A stretch of 64,000 nucleotides of DNA from Promethearchaeota archaeon (GCA_011365055.1 RDOG01000005.1:62001-126000), one strand, 5' to 3'; positions 17,010-26,641 are shown, counted from the stretch's first letter. Notes: a model not told the origin generated them from the sequence alone. Translations and numbers: made by a program.

Positions 17010-17594
17010 CTAATAACTTGTTTTAGGAATACATTTCGAACAAATCCAAAGATTTTTGCCTCTTTTTTTTGCAGCAATTAATAATTCATCTTTATCTGTA
17101 ATTCCACAAATAAAACATGAAGTTTCATCAAACTGGATGGCTTTCTCTTTCTCCTCTTCTCCTAATGATTCGGTTTCTTCCATGCTCTCAGTTTGTATAT
17201 TAAACTTTTTAATTGCCAAATTAACGTAATATTTGTAACGGTTATTTATATATTGTACCAATTCAGATTTTTGACCGTATCTTCCGTACCATGTATTGTA
17301 TTCTGTTGATTTACCTTCTGTACCCGTTAATTGATCATCAATAATATCTTCAATTTCGATTTCATAAATATAATCGCTTGGATCATCTTCAGTTTCGTAT
17401 TCTCTTTTCTTAATGATTGAAATTGGAGTCCAAAAATCTAAATGATAAAAAAAAGCTGCAAATCCTGATTGCCTCATTAATTCATCCGTAAAATCAACAA
17501 TATTTCCAACGACAGACTTACTTTTTTCGTCCCAATGTACTCTCATTCGATGGAAAAATGCATCTTGGTCTTTTTCTTTAATTTTAATAAACAT
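17010..17594 (-). CDS. Unknown protein with C-terminal zinc ribbon
   Basis: 194 residues, soluble. It is aromatic-rich in the first 130 residues (FFHRMRVHWDEKSKSVVGNI, GFAAFFYHLDFWTP), then has an acidic helix-rich linker. A C-terminal zinc site CFICGITDKDELL...WICSKC provides two CxxC pairs. I do not recognise the N-terminal domain. It lies 11 bp downstream of inositol-phosphate synthase on the same strand, so they are probably one transcript, but nothing in the sequence ties it to inositol metabolism. Confidence 0.65.
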   Translation of the reverse strand: MFIKIKEKDQDAFFHRMRVHWDEKSKSVVGNIVDFTDELMRQSGFAAFFYHLDFWTPISIIKKREYETEDDPSDYIYEIEIEDIIDDQLTGTEGKSTEYNTWYGRYGQKSELVQYINNRYKYYVNLAIKKFNIQTESMEETESLGEEEKEKAIQFDETSCFICGITDKDELLIAAKKRGKNLWICSKCIPKTSY

Positions 17595-17605
17595 AATTTT
17601 CCAAT

Positions 17606-18688
17606 TTATCTTTCTCTTTTATTCTGAATAAAATCCTCGACCCATTGAAAAGCTTCACTGTCTGGGACTTGAACAGGTGGATGTTTGAATCCATAAGATG
17701 AGATGCTTAATAATGGTCCTGAAACTTTTCTGTCTAAACCAATTTTCACTGCTCTAATAATATCAATAACGACTCCTGCTGAATTAGGAGAATCCTCAAC
17801 GCTTAATTTAACAGCTAAACTTACTGGCATATCTCCAAATTTTCTACCTTTAAGGTGAACATAACATATTTTTTTATCTCCTAGAAATTCAACATAATCG
17901 GATGGTCCAATTCTAACTGGCACTTTATAAGGAACTAAACTTGTTACAGCTTCAGTTTTACTAATTCTTTTGGTTAACAATCTTTTCTCATCTGTCATGT
18001 TAAGAAAATCAGTATTTCCACCAATATTTAATTGGTAAGTTTCATCAATTTCTATTCCTCTTTTAACACATAAGTCTGAAAGAACCCTATGAACAATAGT
18101 AGCTCCTAACTGAGATTTAATATCATCTCCCGCACAAGGAATTCCTGCATCTTCAAATTTTTTTGCCCATAAAGGTTCCGAAACAATGAATTCTGGGATA
18201 CAATTCACGAAAGCAATACCTGCATCTAATGCTGCTTGTGCATAAGTTTGTGTTGCTTCTTTACTACCAACTGGGCAATAATTCACTAACATGTCAGCTT
18301 TAGAAGTTTTTAGAGCTTCAACTATGTCAACAGGTTCTGTTTCCTTAGGATCATAGCAATGAAATGGTTCTATCATGTGTGTGGCTACTCCGTCTTTGAT
18401 GGGACCAGGAAGCACCGTGATACCTTTATGGGGAACATCAGCAATTTTTCTAGCACAATTTGGATCCATATAAATAGCTTCGCTAATATCTTTTCCTATT
18501 TTTAATTTATTTACTTCAAAAGCTGCTACTATTTCGATATCTCCTGGACAATACCCGCCAAAATTGACGTGCATTAAACCAGGAATTTTTTTGGATTCGT
18601 CTCTATAATCTTTATAATATTCTATTCCTTGAATCAAACTTGTAGCACAGTTACCAAGTCCATTTATCGCAACTTTAATTTTGCCCAT
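17606..18688 (-). CDS. ino1: Myo-inositol-1-phosphate synthase
   Basis: 360 residues from an ATG with AAGGAAG upstream. It converts glucose 6-phosphate to 1L-myo-inositol 1-phosphate using tightly bound NAD (EC 5.5.1.4). This is the first step to archaetidylinositol lipids, and to inositol-derived compatible solutes in some archaea. The NAD-binding loop is GLGNCA at residues 10-15. Family signatures include VNCIPEFIVSEPLW, GDDIKSQLGATIVHRVL, the LNIGGNTDF active-site motif with TDEKRLLTKRISKTEA, and KLSVEDSPNSAGVVIDIIRA. The length is typical for the short archaeal/actinobacterial type. All key segments are intact. Confidence 0.95.
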   Translation of the reverse strand: MGKIKVAINGLGNCATSLIQGIEYYKDYRDESKKIPGLMHVNFGGYCPGDIEIVAAFEVNKLKIGKDISEAIYMDPNCARKIADVPHKGITVLPGPIKDGVATHMIEPFHCYDPKETEPVDIVEALKTSKADMLVNYCPVGSKEATQTYAQAALDAGIAFVNCIPEFIVSEPLWAKKFEDAGIPCAGDDIKSQLGATIVHRVLSDLCVKRGIEIDETYQLNIGGNTDFLNMTDEKRLLTKRISKTEAVTSLVPYKVPVRIGPSDYVEFLGDKKICYVHLKGRKFGDMPVSLAVKLSVEDSPNSAGVVIDIIRAVKIGLDRKVSGPLLSISSYGFKHPPVQVPDSEAFQWVEDFIQNKRER

Positions 18689-18796
18689 TGAAATACTTCC
18701 TTGAGGAATAATCTTTTAAGTGATAATAATTGTTTTAACTATTCTCTTTTAAGGATTTTTACAAGTAATGTTATTTTCTATCAAGATAACCTATAA

Positions 18797-18807
18797 ACTT
18801 TATATTT
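18797..18807 (+). promoter_or_regulatory. TATA box for 18832, probable leaderless transcript
   Basis: TTTATATTTAA lies about 25-30 bp before the ATG at 18832, so transcription would begin at or next to the start codon. Confidence 0.45.
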
Positions 18808-18831
18808 AACGAATAATTAATTTTGATTAGG

Positions 18832-19827
18832 ATGTCAGAAGAAAAAGATGAAATGGATGGTCTTTTAGACTCAATATTAGATGATATTCAGAAAGTTGAT
18901 GAAAAAGATAAAAATAGTAAAGATAAAGAAGATTCCGCTGTAGTAAAAATAATAAAACCAAAACCAATTGTGATTAAACCAACAACAATTAATATTTCTA
19001 GAACTCCGATAGCTATTCAAAAACCTTTAACTATAACAATTCCAAAAGAGGAAAAAACCATCCAAGAAAGAGTTATAAACCAAAAACAGTCTGCTTCAAG
19101 ACCCATATTAAAAAATATTGAGCGTTTAAAACTAAAAAGTGAAGCAGAACGACTAGGAATATCCTTTGAAGAATTATTGCGCAGAAAAGGATTAGATGGT
19201 AAATATGAAGTCCCCTCTGAACCAAAACCTCCTCCTATTAAAAAATCAGAAGATAGGTTGATTATAAAGAAAGTAGAATCTAAACCAGAAGAAAAAAAAA
19301 TAGAAATTAAAACTATTACAAAACCTTTATCAAAACCCGCTCCCGTTTATCGGGCAAGTGTATCTATAGGTTCAGCTTCAGAAATAAAAAATGTTGAAGA
19401 GACAAAAGAAAGAATAAAAAAAATTAAATTTACCGAAAAATTAGAAGAAGATACAATTGGATATAAATCTCCATTAGATTTTAAAAAAACATCTCCCATA
19501 CCTGCAACTTATGTTAGTGTAATGGATAAACCTGAACCCATTCTTAGAGAAAAAGAATCCATTTCAGAAGAAAAAGCGATAAAAAATGATTCTAAATTGG
19601 AATCTAAACCAGAAGAAGATAAACCCTACATCCCGAATGTAGGAGGAATTCCATTATTTGTCGATGATTCAGAAGATAAGGAATTTAATGAAGAACTAAT
19701 ATTGGATGATCAAGGATTATTATCAAAAGCTTATGGAATTAAATGTCCTAATTGTGGTCATAGGTTTGAGCAAATTGATCCTGAAAGAGCAGAATGTCCA
19801 AAATGTAACCATGTTTTTTGGCTTTAA
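18832..19827 (+). CDS. Disordered lysine/proline-rich protein with C-terminal zinc ribbon
   Basis: 331 residues from the ATG at 18832; a TTG nine bases upstream is possible. It starts with an acidic segment (MDGLLDSILDDIQKVDEKD), followed by long low-complexity K/E/P-rich stretches with little predicted fold. One short helical patch (LKSEAERLGISFEELLRRKG) resembles a peptide-binding helix. The end is a compact zinc ribbon, KCPNCGHRFEQIDPERAECP with a second CxxC. There are no membrane helices. Such architectures often belong to adaptors; the function is unknown. The gene converges on the HAD gene and overlaps its stop by 4 bp. Confidence 0.7.
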   Translation: MSEEKDEMDGLLDSILDDIQKVDEKDKNSKDKEDSAVVKIIKPKPIVIKPTTINISRTPIAIQKPLTITIPKEEKTIQERVINQKQSASRPILKNIERLKLKSEAERLGISFEELLRRKGLDGKYEVPSEPKPPPIKKSEDRLIIKKVESKPEEKKIEIKTITKPLSKPAPVYRASVSIGSASEIKNVEETKERIKKIKFTEKLEEDTIGYKSPLDFKKTSPIPATYVSVMDKPEPILREKESISEEKAIKNDSKLESKPEEDKPYIPNVGGIPLFVDDSEDKEFNEELILDDQGLLSKAYGIKCPNCGHRFEQIDPERAECPKCNHVFWL

Positions 19828-20507
19828 AAAAAATCATTTTCTAAAGTCTCTAAAAAACCCAATAAGTCATTGAAAACGTATTTTGGATTATTCTTAATTA
19901 AATCTTCCCTTCGATACATACCTGAAGCTATACTTATTGCATTAACATGGGCTTGATGAGCTGCATCAATATCTCGGGGAGTATCACCAATGATATAAAT
20001 ATCCTCATTATTAAAATTGAGTCCATAATATTTTTCTGCTTCTTTGATAGCTTTTAAAATTAATTTTAACCTTAATTTCGAAGTTTCACCAAAACCACCG
20101 ATGGGAAAATAATTTGAAAGGTAAACTTGTTTTAATTTTAAATATGCAATCTTACTTAAATTTCCAGTTACTAATCCCAATCCTTCATTTCTATTCTTTA
20201 TTAAATTCAATACCTCTAAAGCGCCAGATAATACTTGAATTTTTTCTTTTAAAACTTCTTTTTCATAAATTTTAATCATTTCATCTTTAATTCTGTCTAA
20301 TTGTCTATCAATCATTTCGATTGGTATTTTATTTTTAGCTAAAACATCGTAAATAATGTATAAATCAGTAGAACCATGATATTGATACATTTCAATAGTA
20401 GTGTCTATATTGAATATTTTCTTGATAGAATTAATGAATGCTTTATGATGTGCATGAAATCCTTTAACTAACGTTCCGTCTATGTCAAATAAGAATAAAT
20501 ATTTCAT
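19824..20507 (-). CDS. HAD-superfamily phosphatase (phosphoglycolate phosphatase-like)
   Basis: 227 residues from an ATG at 20507; a GTG six bases upstream is an alternative. Motif I is FLFDIDGTLV (Asp8 nucleophile, Asp10), motif II is LGLVTGNLS, motif III is the lysine of GGFGETSKLR, and motif IV is IIGDTPRDIDAAH. An all-helical cap (about residues 18-80) marks subclass I. The closest familiar group is phosphoglycolate or beta-phosphoglucomutase-type phosphatases; the substrate is uncertain. All catalytic residues are present, so it should be an active Mg-dependent phosphohydrolase of the cytoplasm. Confidence 0.87.
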   Translation of the reverse strand: MKYLFLFDIDGTLVKGFHAHHKAFINSIKKIFNIDTTIEMYQYHGSTDLYIIYDVLAKNKIPIEMIDRQLDRIKDEMIKIYEKEVLKEKIQVLSGALEVLNLIKNRNEGLGLVTGNLSKIAYLKLKQVYLSNYFPIGGFGETSKLRLKLILKAIKEAEKYYGLNFNNEDIYIIGDTPRDIDAAHQAHVNAISIASGMYRREDLIKNNPKYVFNDLLGFLETLENDFF

Positions 20508-20632
20508 TTTCACATCAAAAAATAATATAATTCTCTAATAAATTTCCTTGATATTATAAAAGTACTTAAGTAATAATGATAAAATTTTTTGTTACTATAT
20601 TTATTGATTGGTTTATTGATTGGTGATTTAGT

Positions 20633-21094
20633 ATGATAAGAAAAGCCACAGAGAATGATATCAACATTTTAGTTGAGCTTTCAATTAAATTTCATTAATA
20701 TTTCGATGAAATTTATGGTAAGGAATTAAATCCCAAAATAACATCAAAAAATGAAATTATTAAAACGCTTAAAGCAGTATTTAATGATGAAAAACACGAT
20801 ATTTCCGTAATTGAAATTAATAATGAAGTAATAGATTTTGGAGATAATTGTTCATACTCTGAATTCATTCATTCTGGTAACAGTGCCTATATTCAAAACC
20901 TCTTTACATTAAAAAAATATAGATGGAAAGGATGAGGCGAAATTTTGATTAGATTGTTCCTTGAAATAGCAAAAAAAAGAAAAGTTACCACAATTTTTGT
21001 TACTACTTTTAAGAGAAATTTAAAAACTATTAATTTATACAAAAAGATAGGAATTTCTGATGAAAGAATCCTTCTAGAGAGTTCACTTGAATAA
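20633..21094 (+). pseudogene. GNAT acetyltransferase with two in-frame stops
   Basis: From an ATG at 20633 (GGTGATTT just upstream) one frame of 154 codons reads as a GNAT: IRKATENDINILVELSIKFH, then AYIQNLFTLKKYRWKG, EILIRLFLEIAKKRKV and INLYKKIGI. It is interrupted by TAA at 20696-20698 and TGA at 20933-20935. The second stop lies inside the acetyl-CoA pyrophosphate loop, where the family has G-x-G/A. The frame is otherwise undisturbed, so decay looks recent. A 12-bp tandem duplication (TTTATTGATTGG) lies in the upstream region near 20600. Confidence 0.78.
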
Positions 21095-21153
21095 TTTGAA
21101 TGATCAGTTTATTTGGGTAACTTTTTATTTAGGTATCTTAATCAATAAAAATA

Positions 21154-22188
21154 ATGGTAAAGATTGCTTTTTTTGCGACTGATCCAATAAATGCAAGTCG
21201 ATTAAAAAATGAATATAGAAGTCTTAAGAAAAATAAAATTAAGGTAGATGTTATTTTTCCTAAGTTTAAATCTCGAAAATTTGGTAGAATTTTATCTGCG
21301 TTTTTTAGATATATCATGTTTACATTGCAAGAGATTTTTTCAAGAGCTGATATTGTTCATTTATTCAATTTTCCTGATTTTGCTCATATCGGTATTTTAT
21401 TTAAGAGAAAGAAAAAAATTATATATGATTTAAGAACCCCTTACGCCTTATTTATGAGTTATATGCCAAAACTATCAAAATTTTCCTTTCTTGCTCATAT
21501 CTTTGAATCAAAAATTATTAAAAAAGCGGATTTAGTTTTTGCGGCAAATAGATATTTCGCCGAATATGCAAGACGTAAAGGTGCTAAAAAGGTAATTGTA
21601 ATCCCAAATTATCCTCATTTAAGTTTTCAACCAAAATATACGAAAGATGAATGGAAAAAGAAAAATAATATCCCTCAAAATAAAAGAATCATTCTTTATT
21701 TAGGAAATTTGGAAAAATTTGATTCTGAATTAGTATTACCTTTGATGAAAACTGATTTTAAGGACTTAATTTTATTAGCTTTAGGTGCTAATGCAGAATT
21801 TCTTAGAAAAAAAGTGAGTTCTGATATAAAAGACCGAGTATTTATTTTTGATTCAAGACCATATAATGAAATACCTGATTGGATAAATATTTCCGATGTA
21901 TGTTTATCTACTATTACTAAATCAAAGGGTTTAGTAAGCAATGATGAAGATATATGGAAAATTAGTGAATATGCATCACTAAAAAAACCAATAATTGTGT
22001 CTGGATTGATGCCAAGCAATAAATATCAATTAATTAAAAATGATCTTGAATCCTTAAAAAAAGCATTAAAAAATGTTTTTGATGGTAATTACAATATTAT
22101 TGAGCCAAAATTTTGGGAAAATGAATGCGAACCTCAATTAATAAATAATTATATGGAATTAATAAAAAAAATTAAAAAAAATAAATAA
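21154..22188 (+). CDS. Glycosyltransferase (GT4-like, GT-B fold)
   Basis: 344 residues from an ATG. The N-terminal Rossmann half begins KIAFFATDPINASRLKNEYR, followed by ADIVHLFNFPDFAHIG and IIYDLRTPYALFM. The second half has IILYLGNLEKFDSELVLPLM, RVFIFDSRPYNEIPDWINISD and an acidic EDIWKISEYASLKKPIIVSG, which resembles the donor-binding segment of GT4 enzymes. No membrane helices. It probably adds a sugar from a nucleotide donor at the cytoplasmic face. It stands alone, after the GNAT pseudogene. Donor and acceptor are unknown. Confidence 0.78.
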   Translation: MVKIAFFATDPINASRLKNEYRSLKKNKIKVDVIFPKFKSRKFGRILSAFFRYIMFTLQEIFSRADIVHLFNFPDFAHIGILFKRKKKIIYDLRTPYALFMSYMPKLSKFSFLAHIFESKIIKKADLVFAANRYFAEYARRKGAKKVIVIPNYPHLSFQPKYTKDEWKKKNNIPQNKRIILYLGNLEKFDSELVLPLMKTDFKDLILLALGANAEFLRKKVSSDIKDRVFIFDSRPYNEIPDWINISDVCLSTITKSKGLVSNDEDIWKISEYASLKKPIIVSGLMPSNKYQLIKNDLESLKKALKNVFDGNYNIIEPKFWENECEPQLINNYMELIKKIKKNK

Positions 22189-22323
22189 AAAATTTTTTCT
22201 TATACCTTGTTTTTGTCCATAAAAAGTATTTATGTTTTATAATCATTTCTTATTATTATCAATAATATTATTATTTAATTAAATTATACAAAATTCATTC
22301 TTCATTCTAATAAATAGCAAAAT

Positions 22324-22572
22324 TTATTTCCAATTTTTTTTAACCCAATCCATAAATTCCTCAATAACTTGAGATTTATCGTGTTCATTTTTAATTAAAA
22401 TTTTTAGGTTAATATTACCTGTACTAGTTGAACAAGGTATTGCTGATCCTCCTTCCATTTCATCTCCAAATTTTATTTTTAAATCCTTTTCATAAGCATT
22501 TCCCCGAATAACATTTTTAACACGTAAAATTTCCATTGGTCTTAATTCGATTGTTACTTCTTTAATAGACAT
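22324..22572 (-). CDS. Small conserved-looking protein downstream of THEP1-type NTPase
   Basis: 82 residues from an ATG. A GAGG motif lies within the last codons of the upstream NTPase gene, 4 bp away, so translation is coupled. The chain is a mixed alpha/beta domain (KEVTIELRPMEILRVKNVIR, NLKILIKNEHDKSQVIEEFM) ending with a basic tail. I do not recognise the family. Operon placement suggests it works with or regulates the NTPase. Confidence 0.6.
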   Translation of the reverse strand: MSIKEVTIELRPMEILRVKNVIRGNAYEKDLKIKFGDEMEGGSAIPCSTSTGNINLKILIKNEHDKSQVIEEFMDWVKKNWK

Positions 22573-22576
22573 TTTA

Positions 22577-23122
22577 TTAGCCTCGATGAAGGTTTGTTAT
22601 AACTAGATTTTTTAAATATTTTAACGTTTCATCAAAATTCTCCCTTGTTAAAAATAAAAATTTAATATCTTTTCGATTTTTAAGTTCACGAATGAATAAA
22701 TGATCTATCTTATTTCCCATTGTTCCAATAAATAATATATCCGAATCAATTATTTTCTTAACATGTTCAATAAAATTTTCTGAAAAAATCTCCATCTTTC
22801 CTATTTCATCGATAATCATTAAATCTGCTTTTAATGAATCAATATTCAACGCATTTTCAGAAAAATAATTTAATACTTCCATATTAACTCGATATTTAGA
22901 AATTTTTGGTCCAACGAGTTGATCTTGATGTGCTAGGATGTCTGATTCCTTAGAATATAAATTAATTATTTTGAATCCTAATCTTTTATTGTCTTTTTTT
23001 ATTTCTGGAGTAATTAAACCTCCAACTGTGATAGAAGGATCTTTAGTCAATTCATCAAAGATTATATTTATTAAAGTGGATTTACCAGATCGTGGAGGTC
23101 CAATTATAATAAATTTCTTCAT
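22577..23122 (-). CDS. THEP1-family nucleoside-triphosphatase
   Basis: 181 residues from an ATG with AAAGGTG just upstream. Walker A is GPPRSGKST (residues 8-16), GGLITPEIKKDNKRLGFKII follows, then VGPKISKYRVNMEVL and Walker B LMIIDEIGKMEIFSENF. These are the signatures of the archaeal THEP1/human NTPCR family, which hydrolyses NTPs to NDPs in vitro. Length fits the family (~175-190). The physiological role is not known for the family; RNA or nucleotide-related roles have been proposed. It is followed by a small coupled gene. Confidence 0.9.
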   Translation of the reverse strand: MKKFIIIGPPRSGKSTLINIIFDELTKDPSITVGGLITPEIKKDNKRLGFKIINLYSKESDILAHQDQLVGPKISKYRVNMEVLNYFSENALNIDSLKADLMIIDEIGKMEIFSENFIEHVKKIIDSDILFIGTMGNKIDHLFIRELKNRKDIKFLFLTRENFDETLKYLKNLVITNLHRG

Positions 23123-23213
23123 CTTACACCTTTTTTCTTATTAATTCTTTATATGCTAAATATTTAGAGAATCAAATGAATAAATTTTTAGATTAATTTT
23201 AAATTAATGAATT

Positions 23214-23777
23214 ATGAAACAAAAGATTACGGCATGTGAAATCTTTAAAAAATCCGATGAAATTTTAAAGAAATGGGATTGCATACAATGCGGTTTTTGC
23301 TGTAATACTTTTAAATTGGGAGTTTCTGGAGATGATTGGGAAAGGTGGGAAGGAAAAATTGTTGATTCTAATATAGGTAGCTATCCTTTACGCGATTTTT
23401 GCAATACATCATCAAAGGAATATTCTAAAATTGGAGATTTATTTTTTCATCCAGAAACTGGAGAAAAATTAGATTCTTGTCCCTTTCTTGAAGAAAGAAA
23501 TGGGAAATTCTTTTGTCAAATTCACGACCCGAAACTAAAACCAACAATATGTAAAGAATGGCATGCAAAATTAATTGATATTAGATGTGTAAGGACAAGG
23601 CAAATAATAAATGAAATGTATGGGTTAGAATTTAATACTAAAATGGATGAATGGATATATTTTGAAGGTTTATTGAGAGATTATATTAAAATACAAGAAA
23701 AAAAAGGAAAAATTCTTTTTTTTAGAACTTTATTAGAACTCTCTAAAATAGATACTAATAAATTAAATCAATATTAA
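23214..23777 (+). CDS. YkgJ-type cysteine-cluster protein
   Basis: 187 residues. The signature CIQCGFCCNTFKLGVSGDDW, then CPFLEERNGKFFCQIHD and PTICKEWHA, identify the YkgJ family, which binds zinc or an iron-sulfur cluster through these cysteines. Helical C-terminal half. It stands alone with no clear Shine-Dalgarno site, suggesting a leaderless message, and its end overlaps the convergent crotonase gene by 4 bp. The biological role of the family is unknown; oxidoreductase-associated or metal-binding roles are assumed. Confidence 0.85.
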   Translation: MKQKITACEIFKKSDEILKKWDCIQCGFCCNTFKLGVSGDDWERWEGKIVDSNIGSYPLRDFCNTSSKEYSKIGDLFFHPETGEKLDSCPFLEERNGKFFCQIHDPKLKPTICKEWHAKLIDIRCVRTRQIINEMYGLEFNTKMDEWIYFEGLLRDYIKIQEKKGKILFFRTLLELSKIDTNKLNQY

Positions 23778-24535
23778 AACTTGCCATGACGTCCTTCACC
23801 ATCTGTAAATCGTTTTGCTCCTTGTAACGTTTCACCTGATTCTATTACCTTCAAACCATGTTTAAATTCATTTTTCAATGCTATGTTAATATCCATCCCA
23901 AATTGCTCATAAGCTGAAATTCTATCATTTCTCAAGCAAGTTTGTGGGAATTCTCCTATTTTATTTGCCAACTTTTCAGCTTCGACCCTAGATTTTCCTT
24001 TATCAACTAAATAATTAGCTAATCCCCAGTCATATGCTTCTTCTGCTCCCACTTTGCGGCCTGTTATTATCATGTCTAAAGCCCTACTAAGTCCAATTAA
24101 TCTTGGCAACCTGAACGTTCCTCCATCAATTAATGGGACTCCAAACCTCCGTGAAAATACCCCAAAAAAAGCATCTTGTTCAACAACTCTTAAATCACAC
24201 CATATAGCAAGTTCCAATCCTCCAGCTACTGCATATCCAGAAATTGCAGCAATTACAGGTTTTGATAATAGCATCCTCGTTGGTCCCATTGGGCCGTCTC
24301 CTTCTTTATTCATTTTATTTCCCTTCCCTTGTAAAACTGCTTTAAGGTTTGCTCCTGCACAAAAACAACCATTTGAACCCCAAAGAACTGCGACTCGAGC
24401 ATTATTGTCTTTATCGAATTCTCTAAATGCATCAGCAAGTGCAGCTGCAGTTGGACCATCTACTGCATTTTTTACTTCTGGATTATCCATGATAATTGTA
24501 GTAACCCATTTTTTCTTTTCAATTCTAATAGGCAT
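23774..24535 (-). CDS. Enoyl-CoA hydratase/isomerase (crotonase family)
   Basis: 253 residues from an ATG with GGTGA 6 nt upstream. The oxyanion-hole loop is GCFCAGANLKAV, and AAISGYAVAGGLELAIWCDL is the second signature with the first catalytic glutamate region. GVPLIDGGTFRLPRLIG follows, where the second glutamate of classical hydratases is an aspartate. That change points to an isomerase or an atypical hydratase. It acts on acyl-CoA in fatty-acid or amino-acid breakdown. It stands alone here, with no acyl-CoA dehydrogenase or thiolase nearby. C-terminal TLQGAKRFTDGEGRHGKF is typical of the family. Confidence 0.92.
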   Translation of the reverse strand: MPIRIEKKKWVTTIIMDNPEVKNAVDGPTAAALADAFREFDKDNNARVAVLWGSNGCFCAGANLKAVLQGKGNKMNKEGDGPMGPTRMLLSKPVIAAISGYAVAGGLELAIWCDLRVVEQDAFFGVFSRRFGVPLIDGGTFRLPRLIGLSRALDMIITGRKVGAEEAYDWGLANYLVDKGKSRVEAEKLANKIGEFPQTCLRNDRISAYEQFGMDINIALKNEFKHGLKVIESGETLQGAKRFTDGEGRHGKF

Positions 24536-24616
24536 TATTATTCACCGAATTGTTATAATTTAATTTTTATTTTCTCTAAATTAATATATCTTGTAACAAA
24601 TAGAAAAGGGTTTATT

Positions 24617-24736
24617 ATGAAAATTTTATATTTTATAACCTATCTTGATGATTTGGACTTTTATGATAGAAAGAAAGCAATTTCTAAGATTGATTCTGAG
24701 TTTTTTACTAATAAAAATTATAGAAAAATGTTATGA
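24617..24736 (+). CDS. Possible 39-residue protein
   Basis: ATG-initiated frame (KILYFITYLDDLDFYDRKKA) with no clear ribosome site. Charged C-terminal half. It lies in a 250-bp space between diverging genes and may be chance. Confidence 0.22.
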   Translation: MKILYFITYLDDLDFYDRKKAISKIDSEFFTNKNYRKML

Positions 24737-24784
24737 CTTCATTAGAGGGGTAAAATGATTTAGACTATTTAAAAAAGTTAATTA

Positions 24785-24946
24785 TTATTCTTTTGGTTCG
24801 TCTTTTTTTGATTTTTTGAAAATAGGTTTAATATCAAATTTTTTATCTCCCATAGTAAAGAAGTAATATAAGCCATAAGCCATATATCCTGCGAAAAATA
24901 ACGCAACTGGGAGTACTATAATCAAATTAAAGTCAATATATTGCAT
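24785..24946 (-). CDS. Small single-helix membrane protein
   Basis: 53 residues from an ATG at 24946: YIDFNLIIVLPVALFFAGYM, a further hydrophobic stretch to FFTMGD, then a lysine-rich cytoplasmic tail ending KKSKKDEPKE. The helix with a positively charged tail gives a C-in orientation. The organisation looks like a genuine small membrane protein, but no family is recognised. It is divergent from the DUF2095 gene, 66 bp apart, so they may share a promoter region. Confidence 0.5.
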   Translation of the reverse strand: MQYIDFNLIIVLPVALFFAGYMAYGLYYFFTMGDKKFDIKPIFKKSKKDEPKE

Positions 24947-25012
24947 TTTTTATACACCATGTTAATAAAATTGGCTGTTGTTAATATTCTTAGAAATAAT
25001 AATTTATAAGTT

Positions 25013-25420
25013 TTGGAGTTTAAATTTTTGAAGAACCAAAAGGCATCTAACGATGATTCCAAAGAATATGAAACCGATTCGAGTGATATTGATCTTAATA
25101 TTGATATTGAAAAACATTTTCCTAATCTGGCTAAAGAAGTTATACGAAAAAGCAGTAAAGAACTTTCGATTAAAAGCATTAGGTTTCATGATAATGAAAT
25201 TGGAAATGCTAATGAAACAGAATTAAAAAATCCTGACGTGATTTCATTTCTAAGAAGATGTGATACAGATGAACAAGGAATTGAAATTATTGATTTTATG
25301 ATGAAAAGAAATGAAATTACTAAAGATTTGGCAGAAAGTCTGAAAATACAATTAAAAACAAAAGGAATACGATCATTTGGGTCAAAAAAGGAAGCAGGCT
25401 ACTATGATAACACCTATTAA
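25013..25420 (+). CDS. DUF2095 family protein
   Basis: 135 residues from a TTG at 25013 (a second TTG lies 15 bp on). An acidic, low-complexity N-terminus is followed by the family core: IEKHFPNLAKEVIRKSSKEL, PDVISFLRRCDTDEQGIEII, then KGIRSFGSKKEAGYY. This C-terminal motif is diagnostic of DUF2095, a small archaeal family without assigned function. It is soluble. The gene converges on ychF-type GTPase with 18 bp between stops. The start codon is uncertain. Confidence 0.82.
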   Translation: MEFKFLKNQKASNDDSKEYETDSSDIDLNIDIEKHFPNLAKEVIRKSSKELSIKSIRFHDNEIGNANETELKNPDVISFLRRCDTDEQGIEIIDFMMKRNEITKDLAESLKIQLKTKGIRSFGSKKEAGYYDNTY

Positions 25421-25438
25421 AAAGATTATTTTTTAAAA

Positions 25439-26641
25439 TTACTTTCGTTTTGCAGATACAAATCTTACAACATCTAAATTTTTTAGTTCATAACTGTCGC
25501 TTAATCGTTTCTGGTCTCTAGCGTTTACTCCATGTATGAAATTTTTAGCTAAATCAGTATGTATTTTCTCCGCAAATTCTTTAATTGCAGTTCCTTCTGG
25601 CACTAAATATGCATCAGGTAAAACATTTCCATCAGTATCTGTTAGAGAATGGCTATCATGAACGGGAAAAACAATAATCATTTTTAATATATCGAAAACT
25701 GCAAAATCTATAACTTTCTGTATTCCTGTACTTCCGTATTTATTCATTAAATCCTGTAAATTATTTAAAACTCCTAATTCTTTTTCATTAAACTCATCTT
25801 GTTTAATGATTTCAAAGGATTTATTACCAGGTATATAACCTATTTTTCCATCTTCAGCATATTTCCGTAAAAAATATTCTCCCAATGCGCAACCAGGAAC
25901 AATTATTTGATCTTTTAATTGATTTAATCGTTGAATATTTTCTTCTGATTTTTTATTATCCACTTTATTCGCTAATATTATTATCGGTTTGGAAATTTTT
26001 CTTAATTCACTTACAAATTTATATATTTCATCTTCACTCCATTTGGATGGCTTATCCGAATCTAATTGGCAATCTTTAACAGCCTTAATTATATGATTTT
26101 TAGTAATTGATAAACCGGATAATCTATCTTTCATCGTTTCGATGAAGGATAACTTTTCTTGTTCCAATTTTCTTGAAAATTTTTTCCAATCTCTTTTAAT
26201 TATATTTTGAAGCCATAATGTTATTTCTTGCTCTAACCATTTAACATCTTCTAAAGGGTCCCAAGCACCGGCTTCAACTAATCTCCCTTCTGCATCAGTA
26301 GAACCTGAGGCGTCTATGACGTGAATGAGGACATCTGCCCTTCTTATATCATCTAAAAATTTATTCCCTAATCCTTTTCCCTCAGAAGCCCCCGGAACCA
26401 AACCTGCTACATCTAACAAATCTACAGGTACATATCGAATTCCTTCCTTACAAATCGAATTTTTGGGATTGTCTTTCACGTTAAATTCTTTACAAACACA
26501 TTCGGTTCGAACATAAGCAATTCCTGGATTTGGCTCTATAGTTGTAAAGGGAAAATCTGCTACTTTAGCAGTAGTCAAGCAAGCTGCATTTAAAAAAGTT
26601 GTTTTTCCACAATTAGGTTTGCCTACTATTCCAATTAACAT
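25439..26641 (-). CDS. ychF: Obg-related GTPase, archaeal YchF/OLA1 type
   Basis: 400 residues. G1 is GKPNCGKTT (residues 7-15), G3 is [20 protein letters not shown], and G4 is LANKVD. Unlike bacterial and eukaryotic YchF/OLA1, which lack a canonical G4 and prefer ATP, this protein keeps NKxD and should prefer GTP, as in the archaeal branch. The C-terminal ~80 residues form a TGS-like domain ([40 protein letters not shown]). It binds ribosomes or RNA in relatives. Its ATG overlaps the stop of the upstream membrane-protein gene (TAATG), giving translational coupling. Confidence 0.93.
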   Translation of the reverse strand: MLIGIVGKPNCGKTTFLNAACLTTAKVADFPFTTIEPNPGIAYVRTECVCKEFNVKDNPKNSICKEGIRYVPVDLLDVAGLVPGASEGKGLGNKFLDDIRRADVLIHVIDASGSTDAEGRLVEAGAWDPLEDVKWLEQEITLWLQNIIKRDWKKFSRKLEQEKLSFIETMKDRLSGLSITKNHIIKAVKDCQLDSDKPSKWSEDEIYKFVSELRKISKPIIILANKVDNKKSEENIQRLNQLKDQIIVPGCALGEYFLRKYAEDGKIGYIPGNKSFEIIKQDEFNEKELGVLNNLQDLMNKYGSTGIQKVIDFAVFDILKMIIVFPVHDSHSLTDTDGNVLPDAYLVPEGTAIKEFAEKIHTDLAKNFIHGVNARDQKRLSDSYELKNLDVVRFVSAKRK

